The notes beneath the pieces were generated by a model. That model made no database searches, was not told the DNA's origin, and saw nothing but the letters and a program-made list of their open reading frames with translations. The position numbers and the translations under genes are program-made. Shown here one piece after another: positions 53,610 through 63,162 of a DNA stretch of 64,000 nt. Source of the DNA: Bacillus sp. S3 (GTDB lineage Bacteria; Bacillota; Bacilli; Bacillales; Cytobacillaceae). The stretch covers positions 4,771,501-4,835,500 of the forward strand of contig NZ_CP039727.1 in the NCBI RefSeq assembly GCF_005154805.1, given 5' to 3'. Every line of letters starts with the position of its first letter. Positions within the stretch are counted from its first letter, which is position 1.

Positions 53610-54140
53610 TCAATTACCCGCTCTTAACATATCCGTCAGGCCATTGTCAGTCACGTATTGAAATCCATCTATTTTCCCTTCATCCTTTGTAGAAAAACGG
53701 ACATCCCCTTCTACATTAGCAGTTTTTTCTTCTTCACCATTTTTCTGGCAACCGACCTCTGCTATGAAGCTATAACGATTTGAAGTATTCTCACTTTGCT
53801 CAATCGTGATATTCTTAAGACTCAGCTTATAGCCACTATCGTAAGCATATGTTGGGTATTGAGTGGCAAATGCAGCTATGAAGGAATCGAGCCCAGATTC
53901 TGTAAAGTAAGGTCCGTATACCTTTGCATAATACGTACTTAATTCTTGGATTTCTTCTTTATTAATTAGCTCGATAAACTCCTCATCTGGACCAGTAAAC
54001 TGATGCTCAAGAACCTTTTTAATTGCTGTCTTATGCTGATCTTCCTCTTCTTTTTGAGAGCACGCAGCTAGTAAGAACCCTGACATGATTAACAGTAAAC
54101 AAATAAAAAAGGATGTTACTTGGTGATTATTTTTAAACAT
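53610..54140 (-). CDS. Hypothetical lipoprotein, 176 residues
   Basis: The N-terminus (MFKNNHQVTSFFICLLLIMS...) ends in the lipobox LAAC, which predicts a lipid-anchored surface protein. The mature part begins with charged residues (SQKEEEDQHKTAIKKVLEHQ) and continues with a TYYAKVYGPYFTESGLDSFI region and beta strands, in the style of NTF2- or DUF4878-like lipoproteins. ATG 54140 has GGGAGTGGAG upstream; an earlier in-frame start at 54215 lacks support. The function is unknown. Confidence 0.75.
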   Translation of the reverse strand: MFKNNHQVTSFFICLLLIMSGFLLAACSQKEEEDQHKTAIKKVLEHQFTGPDEEFIELINKEEIQELSTYYAKVYGPYFTESGLDSFIAAFATQYPTYAYDSGYKLSLKNITIEQSENTSNRYSFIAEVGCQKNGEEEKTANVEGDVRFSTKDEGKIDGFQYVTDNGLTDMLRAGN

Positions 54141-54352
54141 AACTCCACTCCCTTCTTTATATGTCATACGTTTGAAATTATGGAAGGTTTCAACAATTGG
54201 GTGTTTTTTTACCATATAAATTGCTTGTTTAAAATCCTTTCTTAATATTGTTGTTGTACAACTAACCCGAAATCAAAATGTAATTATTCTGTCACCTCAA
54301 TACAGTTGATGTTAAGAATATGAAAGTATAAACTTTACTTACTATTTGAGGA

Positions 54353-54688
54353 GTGATTAAGCTGAAAACAGTAACTGTGGATCAACTACAATTCAAGAAA
54401 AAATTATCTATGATTGAACAATTTACACTCAAAGATTTCCTATTTAAATGGGTTGGTAGACCAACAGAAGGATTAGATGATGTTCTGCCACTTGAGTACA
54501 TCGAAAGTGTCTTTCCGAGGATGGAGGCAAAAAAGGAAACAACCTTCCTTATTAATGGGGATGAACATTTTAGATATGCGACAATAACAGAAGAAAATCA
54601 AATTGTTATAGGTGTTTTAGATTCGAATAAAGAGTTAAAGCATAGAATCATTTCTCTGGATGAGGTTTTAATAGGTAAGCACTTGTAA
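54353..54688 (+). CDS. Hypothetical protein, about 110 residues
   Basis: This soluble protein has no recognisable domain. It contains EQFTLKDFLFKWVGRPTEGL near residue 20 and ATITEENQIVIGVLDSNKEL near 75. The start is uncertain: GTG 54353 overlaps the GAGGAG ribosome binding site, while a CTG at 54362 has it eight bases upstream and may be the true, non-canonical start. The stop codon lies inside the terminator stem. The function is unknown. Confidence 0.6.
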   Translation: MIKLKTVTVDQLQFKKKLSMIEQFTLKDFLFKWVGRPTEGLDDVLPLEYIESVFPRMEAKKETTFLINGDEHFRYATITEENQIVIGVLDSNKELKHRIISLDEVLIGKHL

Positions 54689-54709
54689 AGTGCTTACCTA
54701 TTACCTTTT
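54672..54709 (+). terminator. Terminator overlapping the stop of the preceding gene
   Basis: A perfect 13-bp stem (TAGGTAAGCACTT / AAGTGCTTACCTA) with a 3-nt loop, then TTACCTTTTT. The gap 54710-55012 holds no gene. Confidence 0.8.
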
Positions 54710-55012
54710 TCTCTGCCCAATTTGTATACTTCCCCATAAAGTTTTTTACTTAATTCTTCAGTTTAATTATTACTTCGATAACAAATCCCCCGCCAGATCT
54801 GATTAAACCTTTCCAATATAGATTCTCCCTATTATAAAGAATTTCCTTTTTTTAAGTAACCTGTGACGTTAGTTCAATTAGAAAAGGTTGCCAGGAATTT
54901 TAGTTTTAAAAAGGCTGGGAAGTGAAGAAATAGCTTTTTTTGTATGATTCAACAAAATGAACCAAATAATAAATGAGAGCAAATCAAAGTATTATTAATT
55001 TGAGGTGATATA

Positions 55013-55198
55013 ATGCCAATCCTCGAAGTTGATGAGAGTACCCTTTACTACACTGTTAAAGGTAAAGGGATTCCAATCATAGTTATTCATCCGCCCGTTC
55101 TATCTTCTATAAATTTCATATACCAGTTAGAAGGACTATCACGTTATTTTCAGGTTATCACCTTTGATATACGAGGACATGGAAGGCAAAAAAATTGA
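55013..55198 (+). pseudogene. Truncated alpha/beta hydrolase, N-terminal part
   Basis: The 61-residue frame has a good start (GAGGTG before the ATG) and the alpha/beta hydrolase opening: LYYTVKGKGIPIIVIHPPVL (oxyanion-hole region) and QVITFDIRGHGRQK. It stops before the nucleophile elbow GxSxG, so no catalytic serine is encoded. The 3' remainder is lost, with the PAP2 gene starting 55 bases later. Confidence 0.75.
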
Positions 55199-55253
55199 AT
55201 CAAGTTATTTATCACCTTATCCAAAACCTTCCAAAAAATAGAGGTGAATAAGC

Positions 55254-55748
55254 TTGGATGTTAAACTATTTCGCTTAATAAATTTGCTTTCCGGACGTCA
55301 TTTAGTAATAGATAAATTAATGATACTTATTTCCCAAAAGATGAAATTTGTTTTCTTTATTATTTTAGTGATTTTGCTTTTTAAAAAAAAGAATGTAACT
55401 ATTGAAGCAGTCGTGTCTATCATAATTTCGTTATTCTTGCATTTTATCATTAAGTCATTTTATTTTAAGCCCCGTCCATTTAAAGCAGGGAGAGTAGGTA
55501 TACTTATCCCTTCTAAATTCGATTCGTCCTTTCCAAGTAAACATACACTACTAACTTTCGCCGTTTCTACAACAGTCCTCTTTCATCAACGCATCCTTGG
55601 ATTTATTATGTTGGGGTTTTCTTTTTTAACGGGATTGTCACGAATTTGGGTAGGACATCATTATCCATCTGATATTGCAGGAAGTGCTGTATTAGGCTCT
55701 TTAACAAGTGCGATTATTAATAAAATATTACAAAGAAAACAGCAATGA
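55254..55748 (+). CDS. PAP2 family phosphatase, undecaprenyl-diphosphatase-like (BcrC type)
   Basis: This 164-residue membrane protein has the three-part PAP2 signature: KSFYFKPRP near residue 66, FPSKH near 93 and SRIWVGHHYPSD near 130, with four to five hydrophobic helices. It probably dephosphorylates undecaprenyl pyrophosphate on the outer membrane face, recycling the lipid carrier for wall synthesis and adding bacitracin tolerance. The start is TTG 55254 behind GAGGTG. BcrC identity is by size and motif only. Confidence 0.88.
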   Translation: MDVKLFRLINLLSGRHLVIDKLMILISQKMKFVFFIILVILLFKKKNVTIEAVVSIIISLFLHFIIKSFYFKPRPFKAGRVGILIPSKFDSSFPSKHTLLTFAVSTTVLFHQRILGFIMLGFSFLTGLSRIWVGHHYPSDIAGSAVLGSLTSAIINKILQRKQQ

Positions 55749-55840
55749 AAACTCTAAGGGATTGCACTAACGTGCAGGATAGTTCAATAAGAAATGATAT
55801 AATTTCTAAACAAAAGCGCCAGACGGGTGCTGAGTGTAAG

Positions 55841-55869
55841 AAAGGATTATTGCGGCGATCCTTTTTTCT
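55841..55869 (+). terminator. Terminator of the PAP2 gene
   Basis: AAAGGAT pairs with ATCCTTTT across TATTGCGGCG, followed by a T-run. Confidence 0.7.
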
Positions 55870-55903
55870 TAGTTGAAGAACGGAGAGTTTTAAAATTGGA
55901 CTA

Positions 55904-56521
55904 TCAATCAAAAAAGACAGGTTCTTGTGGATTATGCAAATGTTTAAAAGCCAATTTAATTTGTGATTCCGTATTTCTGGCAATAGATAATGATGGTAAT
56001 ACGTTTTCAGCAAAAAACTGAACAGCACTCGTTTCAATACCTTCTTTTGGCTGCCCACCAATGATTTCACATTGGATAAATATTTTGTATACGTGATATG
56101 CGGAAGGTGGATGTGGATGGCATTTCTTGTCCAGTACAGCAATCAATTTTTTTGCTTCAACATCAAACCCTGATTCTTCTTTTACTTCCTTTACCGCAAC
56201 TTCCCTTGGAGTTAATCCGATATCCCCCCAACCTCCGGGTAACGACCAACCTCCATCATGATTTTCTCTCACCATTAATATTTTATTATCTCTGAATACT
56301 ACAGCCCTAATATCAACTTTTGGCGTTGCATACCCAGTTTCATTTGCAAAAAGTTCTTTTATAACTTTTTGGTCTATATTTGTATGCTGCGTCAATATTT
56401 CAACACTTATATTTCTTATTAATTCAAATCTTTCCAAGTCATATACATCTTTAGAATAAGTTAATCCTCCCTGTGCAATGGATTGAAGCTGTTTTGCCCA
56501 TTCTAGCCATTTAGTTTCCAA
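55904..56521 (-). CDS. NUDIX hydrolase with N-terminal Nudix_hydro (PF12535-type) domain
   Basis: This 205-residue protein has an N-terminal helical domain (KWLEWAKQLQSIAQGGLTYS) typical of a Bacillus NUDIX group. The Nudix box follows near residues 95-120: GGWGDIGLTPRE, then VAVKEVKEESGF, which carries the REVKEE metal-binding glutamates (Arg is Lys here). It probably hydrolyses a nucleoside diphosphate derivative. TTG 56521 has GGTGGTG six bases upstream; GTG codons at 56530 and 56533 are alternatives. Confidence 0.88.
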   Translation of the reverse strand: METKWLEWAKQLQSIAQGGLTYSKDVYDLERFELIRNISVEILTQHTNIDQKVIKELFANETGYATPKVDIRAVVFRDNKILMVRENHDGGWSLPGGWGDIGLTPREVAVKEVKEESGFDVEAKKLIAVLDKKCHPHPPSAYHVYKIFIQCEIIGGQPKEGIETSAVQFFAENVLPSLSIARNTESQIKLAFKHLHNPQEPVFFD

Positions 56522-56741
56522 ACCGTTCACCACCGCCTATCGATTTTTACCTAATTTTACCTTAACTTAATCGAAAACTAAACTAATACTTCTTCACCTA
56601 ACCTGCCCGTTCGCTGAAAAAGAAAAGGAGCTGCTGAACAGCCCCTGTTATTTTAGTAATGTCCCCGATAGTTTTAGTACAATTTTTTACAAACTTGCTT
56701 ACAAATTAGAGCTATTCAAATAATTTAAGCATTGTAATAAA

Positions 56742-57131
56742 TCATTTTTTCCAATAGGCTTTTGCTTCTTCCTCAAGCACCTTTAATCTTTTGTAGTAAT
56801 CAGGAAACTCGTTAAGATGAGCTAGGGCAATTTTCCCCGTTATAATAGGATCATCACCAGTTACATTTGTTTGGCTGGATATTTTTCCATGTTCAAGCTC
56901 GGTGTTTACTCCTATCCAAAACTCATCTAAATCAAACTTACTTTTATTAAAATCAATGCCTAAAAGTAAAGCGATTGCTGCTGCTTCCTCTTTAGAAAAG
57001 GATTTATCCCTGGTTGCAGAACAATTATTTCTATACCTGTTTGGACTTCCTGTGGTTGGATATGGATATCGCGTACCATAGTTATAACCGTTAGTAACGT
57101 GGTTCAAATACCAATTATTATAGTAGGACAA
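56742..57131 (-). CDS. DUF5661 family protein
   Basis: This 129-residue protein has a tyrosine- and asparagine-rich N-terminus (MSYYNNWYLNHVTNGYNYG) and then the DUF5661 core: AIALLLGIDFNKSKFDLDEF, GVNTELEHG, and TGKIALAHLNEFPDYYKRL. The function is unknown. The tyrosine-rich head resembles spore-coat proteins, which is only a suggestion. The start is TTG 57131 with GGAGTG upstream. Confidence 0.72.
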   Translation of the reverse strand: MSYYNNWYLNHVTNGYNYGTRYPYPTTGSPNRYRNNCSATRDKSFSKEEAAAIALLLGIDFNKSKFDLDEFWIGVNTELEHGKISSQTNVTGDDPIITGKIALAHLNEFPDYYKRLKVLEEEAKAYWKK

Positions 57132-57422
57132 AACACATCACTCCTAAACGTAGATATCACACTATACGTTATTTCCCTATTTATGAGCTTGTCTCCTAAA
57201 AGTTAAACAAATATCGTATTTAACAATTGAACTTGGCTTATTAAACTAACCTGCCAATTAGCACAAAAAAATAAGCTGCCTCAATGACAGCTCTGATCTA
57301 AACTCTTGAACCCGATTGTATTCGAGAGAAAATTACAATCCTGTAATTAACCATTTTAGTCAAATTAGAACAGTCCTGGATAACAGTCCTGTTCATATTA
57401 CTTAATGCTCAATAATTGTAAT

Positions 57423-57635
57423 TTACATTTTAGGGGCTTCCATACCTTTCATAGCCCATTCCTCTTTAGATGGACCATAAAGCCCCGGGACTGTTAAACC
57501 TGCTTGACGCATAAGAATTGTCATTTGTCCTCGATGGTGAATTTGATGTTGAATTAAGAAGAATAAAATCTCCCCCTTTGACATTTTTTGCCCAAACATA
57601 TCCTGTTCTTCTCTAAGACTGATGTCCGTCCCAAA
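57423..57635 (-). pseudogene. DinB family protein remnant (C-terminal)
   Basis: The minus strand reads ISLREEQDMFGQKMSKGEIL, then FFLIQHQIHHRGQMTILMRQ and GLYGPSKEEWAMK before a stop. The HQIHHRGQ motif with its metal-ligand histidines is the DinB/YfiT C-terminal signature. The first two-thirds of the gene are absent. Confidence 0.75.
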
Positions 57636-58051
57636 TTAGCAGTTACATCTCTTTACCTATTCAATTCTCATTACCTTTTTTCCTTTATTTTACTAACCTG
57701 CCCGTTACTTGAATAAGAAAAAAGCGACCTTCTGCCTACGATAAAGATAAATTCGGTAAGAAAAAAGAGGTGTTGCTTTTGAAAGATTTGGGAATGTCTA
57801 TTTCTTATAGAGGATATTTTTAATAGACGAAGTACAAAAAAGCAAGAATATTGTCGAATAATATATTCGTTAAGCAAAAAGTCTGATCACACTTTATAAA
57901 CAAGACATCGAGGTAATAAAGACCCCATAAAAGAAGTAAAAAATTAACTATCTTACAAACCAATACGATTTTTTTATCAACCTTCAACTTACACATATAT
58001 ATAGGTTATTGATAATCAAAATACTAAATTTAAAATTTTCGAGGTGCGAAT

Positions 58052-58174
58052 ATGTCATTTATTCTTAAAGGTAAACTGTTAGAGAAGAAAAAAAGGAAGG
58101 AAATTCTTGTTCGTAGATTGTATTTGCTGTTACAACAAAACAGAAAATTGAAGACTTATGGAGAAGAATCTTAG
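58052..58174 (+). CDS. Small basic protein, 40 residues
   Basis: The frame reads MSFILKGKLLEKKKRKEILV and ends RKLKTYGEES; it is strongly basic and probably helical. GAGGTGCGAAT precedes the ATG. A TTATTGATAATCAA stretch about 60 bases upstream recalls half of a Fur box, but the match is weak. A hairpin (CAAAGCAACGC / GCGTTGCTTTG, 58213-58245) follows. The function is unknown. Confidence 0.5.
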   Translation: MSFILKGKLLEKKKRKEILVRRLYLLLQQNRKLKTYGEES

Positions 58175-58340
58175 ATTACAATTATCTTGGGCTACATATT
58201 CCTCATGTACAAACAAAGCAACGCATCGAATAAGCGTTGCTTTGTCAAATTCTTGCACCTGTTAGTTAAAGTACATTTTTTCACAAACTCTTTTTACAGT
58301 TCTACTCTCTGATAAAATTTACCGCTAATATATTTCATCA

Positions 58341-58586
58341 TCATTTCGTTAACCAAGAAATCAATAAAAATAATACCGAAGAAATCAACCCATAAACAAC
58401 CATCTTTATGTTTTGAATGCCATCTAATAATTCTATTCCACAAATACCTAGAAACACAATAGAAGCACAACTAAACCACATTCTGATGTGTAGTGAGAAT
58501 GGAGAATGTACTTGGTCGTGTTGTTTATTTACAACGAAACCCATAAGATAGAGAACTATTGAAATACCAAAAAGCCAATAAAACAT
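58341..58586 (-). CDS. Small membrane protein, 81 residues
   Basis: Three hydrophobic helices are predicted (residues 2-18, 34-50 and 60-79), with a short polar loop NKQHDQVHSPFSLHIR. GAGGTGAGA precedes the ATG. No family is recognised. It is a single gene. Confidence 0.65.
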   Translation of the reverse strand: MFYWLFGISIVLYLMGFVVNKQHDQVHSPFSLHIRMWFSCASIVFLGICGIELLDGIQNIKMVVYGLISSVLFLLISWLTK

Positions 58587-58948
58587 ATTCTCACCTCATA
58601 TTTAACAATAACATAATTTTTACCTGTATTCTTTTCGTTATTCCACTAACCTGCCCTTTACTTGAAGAAGAAAAAGGCATTGTGAAAAATCTACCCCTAC
58701 TCCTAAATGGTATGGCATTTGAGTTTTCCAGTTTACTGCAGTATTACCATTGATCTGCATTTATCTGGATTCCACGACACTGTATATTCAGTTGCCCGAC
58801 AAAATTGAAACTAACATAAATAAAAATAACGGCAATTATCTTCACTGAATATTTTGAAGAATAGGAATTTCAGCCCATCAATTTTCATTTGATTAATGGT
58901 ACACTAGATCTGATAGTTCAAATGTATCACATGTTACTGTTGCGAACA

Positions 58949-59010
58949 GGCATGGTGGTAAGTAAAAGGATTGCACATCCTTTTATTTTCCCCATGCCTT
59001 TTTATTTTTC
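58949..59010 (+). terminator. Nested leader terminator ahead of the GH20 gene
   Basis: GGCATGG (58949-58955) pairs with CCATGCC (58992-58998) and encloses an AAAAGGAT / ATCCTTTT stem. TTTTTATTTTTC follows. An extended -10 box (TGGTACACT, about 58904) could start this transcript, so the element may attenuate the large gene downstream. Confidence 0.65.
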
Positions 59011-59078
59011 AAGGAGGTGAAATAGGTTCAACTGTATTACTGCTATATAAGAAAATTATTTATGAGGAGGATATCGTT

Positions 59079-62000
59079 TTGAAAAGTTTGTCACGAAGTT
59101 TATTTGGAAAATCGATTAGTGTGCTGCTTACTATTCTATTAATTCTACCATCGTTTTTGACAGGACTTTCGCTGGAAGCTAAAGCGGGCACGGAACCAAT
59201 CTACACGTCATCAGGATCTGAAACCGCAGCATTTGGTCCGGAAAAAGCTTTTGACGGACATTATAATCGGTTTACGAGTAAGGATTCCAGATGGGCTAGC
59301 ACAGTAGGATTGGCCTCAAAGGAACATCCTAAATGGCTTCAAGTGGAGTATCCCGAAGCAAAAACAATTCAAGGATTTAAAATTCATTGGGAAAGAAAAA
59401 ATGTCAATACATACTCCATCCAGGTGTCCAATGATGGTGTAAACTTTAAAAATGTGTATCATTCTACGGATAATAAAAATCAATGGATAGAAACCATTAA
59501 ACTGTCTAATGCCGAAACAGCTAAAATAGTTAGATTAGTCATCACGGATTTTGTATCGAATTCACCGAGTGTTGAAAAAGATGTGGATTGGGCAACTGTC
59601 TCCGTGTATGAGTTTGAGGTTTTAGAAAGCTTAGAGCCAGTTGTGGTTGAAACTGATAATGTGGCGATTGGGAAAACTGCAACCGCTTCAAATACGGAAG
59701 CGGGAACTCGCTTTGTCGCTGGTAATACTGTAGATGGTGACTACAATACACGTTGGTCCACCGATAAAGCTAACAATGTTCCAAGAACATTAACCATTGA
59801 CCTCAAAGCCCTGACGCAACTTCAGGCAGTCATCATTGATTGGGAGCGAACAAATATTATTGCCTTCAACATGACTTATTCAGAGGATGGAACGCAATAT
59901 TTTCCATTCTATCGACAGACACAAAAGTCCGACATTCAACGCCAAACACTAAACATTCCAAGCCCCGCGAATGCCAGATTTTTAAAACTAGAAATTACCC
60001 AATATGATGGCGGCACCATAAACTGGCCGAATATTGGCATCAGTGAAGTGGAAGTGTACTCCACTTGGAATAACGAAGCACCATCAGAAATCACTTCTCT
60101 TGAACAAATCACCTCCCTAACGGTAAATGAAGAAACAAGAACACTCAACATTCCAAAAGCGGCAAATGGGGAAATTGCGGTTGTGGGAAGCAACGCTTTA
60201 CCTGTTATTGACTTGGAAGGAAACGTATTTACTCCATTAACAGATAAAAGTGTGAAAGTAACCCTGAAATTAACAAAGAAAGATACTAAAACCGAGTCAA
60301 AGGAATTTACTGTTTCTGTAGATGGAGTGTATAACGATGAAGGAAAAAATAAAAAGCCAATCGTCATCCCAGCGCTTCAAGAATGGTATGGTTTGGAGGG
60401 GACAAAATCAGTTGATCATTCAACTGCATTAGTGGTACAAGAACCTGCTTTCCAAAAGGCAGCAGAAGTTTTTCAACAGGATTTAATCGACATAGAGGGA
60501 CTTAAACTATCGATGGGAACAAGAGACACCAATGCGATTATTTTCAAAAAGGATACAGAAGGTGTATACGGTGAAGAAGGCTATGGAATTGAAATTCAGA
60601 ATAACAATATTGTCGTGACGGCGGAGGAGTATACCGGGGCTTTCTATGCAACCAGGACCCTGCTCCAACTCTTGAAACAAAGCGATTCGAATGCGATCCC
60701 AAATGGATTAATTCGCGATTATCCGAAGTATAAAATCCGTGGGTTCATGTTGGATGTTGGTCGTAAATTTACAGATCTTGATTATCTTTATGAGTATGTC
60801 AAGAATATGAGCTACTACAAATTGAATGACTTCCAAGTTCATTTAAATGACAATGAATTAGAAATGCATTTATATAACTCAATCGAAGATGCCATTGAAA
60901 ATGCTCATGCCGGTTTCAGATTGGAGTCCAATATCGTTGGACAAAATGGGGTTCCGTTAACCTCACAAGATGGTTATTATACAAAGCAGGAATTTAATCA
61001 ATTCATTTCCGATGCCGAGAATTATGGAGTGGATATTGTTCCCGAGTTTGATACACCGGGACACGCCTTGTCTATGGTAAAGGTAAGGCCCGATCTTTAC
61101 TATAAAGGTCAAATTCTGAACGGCAAACCACCTGAAGAAGCGGCAGCCATGCTTGATTTATCCCATCCGGATACCTTGCCGTTTATTAAATCCATCTATA
61201 ATGAGTACTTGGATGGTGAAAATCCAGTATTTAAAAACGTTCCTATCCATATTGGAAGTGATGAGTATTATGGAGGAGCAGAAGCCTATCGTGCCTATGT
61301 CGATAATATGTTGAAATTCGTTCGTGACGATAAACAGCGTACTGTACGCCTGTGGGGAAGCCTTTCGAATAAAAGCGGCGCTACACCAGTTACGTCTAAA
61401 GATGTACAATTGCAGGTTTGGAATACAGGCTGGGCTAATCCGGGGCAAATGCTCAATCAAGGATACGATATCATTAACATTGATGACGGCCAAGTTTATA
61501 TGGTGCCAAGAGCAGGTTACTATAGGGATCGCTTGAATCCGCAAACCATTTACAATAGCTATCAGCCAAATAGGTTCTCCAATGGGACAGTTGTCAACGA
61601 ATCGAACCCGCAATTCTTGGGAGGTATGTTCGCTTTATGGAATGACAAGGTTGGCAAACTTGAAAACGGAATTACTCCATATGATATGTTTGACCGCGTG
61701 TTTGAGGCAATACCGGCGATTGCACAAAAGAATTGGGGAAGCGATACGACAAATGTTACTTACGCAAACTTCAATGAGGCAGCGAAGAAGACAGGGTATG
61801 CTCCGAATACGAATCCAAAATTTGATGTGAAAACAGTTGATTCAACTGTTATCGATTATGATTTTACTAAAGGGAACAAGGACAATAGTAAAAATGGCTA
61901 TGACATTGTAGAAAAAGATAATGCAAGTTTAATAGATGGACTGGGCCTACAATTACATGGCGGTAAGAGCTATGCGAAAACGGGTTTATCCAATCTAGGA

Positions 62001-63074
62001 CCTAATGCTGTTCTGAATGTCACTTTGACATTGAAGGATAATAACGGCCCACAAATCTTGGCAGAAGAAAGCCATGCCGGACCGAATAAAACACATGCCA
62101 CCATTTATGCCGTAAATAAAGATGGCTATGTAGGTTACGATTATGCAAACCGCTCCTATTCCTTCGATTACAAGTTAGTGAGTGGTAAAAGAACAACGCT
62201 CACATTTATAACAGAATTGGAGAAAACAAGATTATTTGTGAATGGTGAGGAAATACCACTAACACCAGAAACAAGCATGCCTTTCAATACGCTAGTTTTA
62301 CCGCTTGAACGAATTGGCAGTGCAACGGATTCGGTTCGTGGGATCATTTCTTCCTTTCATGTAGAAAAAGGAAAATATGTGGACCCAACAAGAATCGACC
62401 CTAAAACAATGAAAATCACCGCCACAAGTGAAGAAACAGCCCAGGGAGACACGACTGCGGAAGGGCCGATTAAGCTTGCGTTTGATGGGAATGTAAACAC
62501 TTTTTGGCACTCTAAATGGAGCAAAAATCCGCCGCTTCCATATGAAGTAAACATGGAGCTTGCTGAAGAAACTGAACTGGGCAAATTTGTCTATACACCT
62601 AGACAAAGCGGTGACAACGGACGTATAGTAAAATATCGTCTACAGGTCAGTACCGACGGGGAAACCTATGAAGATGCAGCTTCTGGAACTTGGAGCAACA
62701 CCCCGACCGTTCGAACCATTGATTTAAACGGAGTGAAAGCAAAATTTGTCCGCTTTATTATTGAAGATGGTGTTGGCGGATTTGCAAGTGCAGCCGAAAT
62801 CTCATTGCATTCTAAATCCCAAGCCCCTAAAGTGACGATAGACGGGTTAGATGAAGAACTAAAAATAGCCTATAATCTAGGGCTAATCACCAACAAAGGT
62901 ATTCTTAACAGCCTTCTTGCCAAGGTTGACCAGATTCAAAAAGCTTCTGGAGACGAAAAACAAATCCAAAACGGCGTGAAAGCCTTGGTAAACGAAATTC
63001 AGGCTCAATCTGGCAAGCATCTTGACAAAACCTACGCTGCCCAATTGCTCGAGATCATTGCTGAATTAAAGTGA
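59079..63074 (+). CDS. Secreted beta-N-acetylhexosaminidase, GH20, with discoidin-like modules
   Basis: This 1331-residue exported enzyme has a signal peptide ending near LSLEAKA, two F5/8 type C (CBM32-like) modules at about residues 37-170 and 190-335, a small beta domain at 340-430, a GH20b domain at 435-550 and a GH20 barrel at 550-880. A LamG-like module (910-1060), a third F5/8 type C module (1080-1225) and a C-terminal FIVAR-like helical tail follow. The catalytic Asp-Glu pair is in HIGSDEYYG (residues 728-729). It should release terminal GlcNAc or GalNAc from glycans. TTG 59079 with GAGGAGG is the start; there is no sortase signal. Confidence 0.9.
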   Translation: MKSLSRSLFGKSISVLLTILLILPSFLTGLSLEAKAGTEPIYTSSGSETAAFGPEKAFDGHYNRFTSKDSRWASTVGLASKEHPKWLQVEYPEAKTIQGFKIHWERKNVNTYSIQVSNDGVNFKNVYHSTDNKNQWIETIKLSNAETAKIVRLVITDFVSNSPSVEKDVDWATVSVYEFEVLESLEPVVVETDNVAIGKTATASNTEAGTRFVAGNTVDGDYNTRWSTDKANNVPRTLTIDLKALTQLQAVIIDWERTNIIAFNMTYSEDGTQYFPFYRQTQKSDIQRQTLNIPSPANARFLKLEITQYDGGTINWPNIGISEVEVYSTWNNEAPSEITSLEQITSLTVNEETRTLNIPKAANGEIAVVGSNALPVIDLEGNVFTPLTDKSVKVTLKLTKKDTKTESKEFTVSVDGVYNDEGKNKKPIVIPALQEWYGLEGTKSVDHSTALVVQEPAFQKAAEVFQQDLIDIEGLKLSMGTRDTNAIIFKKDTEGVYGEEGYGIEIQNNNIVVTAEEYTGAFYATRTLLQLLKQSDSNAIPNGLIRDYPKYKIRGFMLDVGRKFTDLDYLYEYVKNMSYYKLNDFQVHLNDNELEMHLYNSIEDAIENAHAGFRLESNIVGQNGVPLTSQDGYYTKQEFNQFISDAENYGVDIVPEFDTPGHALSMVKVRPDLYYKGQILNGKPPEEAAAMLDLSHPDTLPFIKSIYNEYLDGENPVFKNVPIHIGSDEYYGGAEAYRAYVDNMLKFVRDDKQRTVRLWGSLSNKSGATPVTSKDVQLQVWNTGWANPGQMLNQGYDIINIDDGQVYMVPRAGYYRDRLNPQTIYNSYQPNRFSNGTVVNESNPQFLGGMFALWNDKVGKLENGITPYDMFDRVFEAIPAIAQKNWGSDTTNVTYANFNEAAKKTGYAPNTNPKFDVKTVDSTVIDYDFTKGNKDNSKNGYDIVEKDNASLIDGLGLQLHGGKSYAKTGLSNLGPNAVLNVTLTLKDNNGPQILAEESHAGPNKTHATIYAVNKDGYVGYDYANRSYSFDYKLVSGKRTTLTFITELEKTRLFVNGEEIPLTPETSMPFNTLVLPLERIGSATDSVRGIISSFHVEKGKYVDPTRIDPKTMKITATSEETAQGDTTAEGPIKLAFDGNVNTFWHSKWSKNPPLPYEVNMELAEETELGKFVYTPRQSGDNGRIVKYRLQVSTDGETYEDAASGTWSNTPTVRTIDLNGVKAKFVRFIIEDGVGGFASAAEISLHSKSQAPKVTIDGLDEELKIAYNLGLITNKGILNSLLAKVDQIQKASGDEKQIQNGVKALVNEIQAQSGKHLDKTYAAQLLEIIAELK

Positions 63075-63133
63075 TGGTGGAGAGCGTTTAAAGTACTGAA
63101 TGAAAGACATTTTTTATGATTTCTGGAGCAGAG

Positions 63134-63162
63134 GTGTCCTTCATCTGGGTAATGAAGGACAC
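63134..63162 (+). other. Hairpin after the GH20 gene
   Basis: A perfect 11-bp stem (GTGTCCTTCAT / ATGAAGGACAC) lies 60 bases past the stop. The tail, TTCGTATATTTTC, is only moderately T-rich. Confidence 0.6.

Larger units (their letters stand above)
56590..58665. repeat. Dispersed CTAACCTGCCCGTTACTTGAA repeat, four copies
   Basis: Copies at about 56598, 57246, 57693 and 58645 share CTAACCTGCC and an A-rich tail (AAGAAAAAGG). They lie in the gaps after minus-strand genes. The interval also holds the genes listed separately. The stretches 57132-57422 and 57636-58051 have nothing else I recognise. Confidence 0.65.

Noticed and set aside
57671..57877. 68-codon minus-strand frame
   Set aside because: It contains the dispersed CTAACCTGCC repeat and shows no coding style.
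57975..58035. Fur box ahead of the 40-residue gene
   Set aside because: Only about half of the consensus is present (TTGATAATCA), so I mention it with the gene but do not list it as a site.
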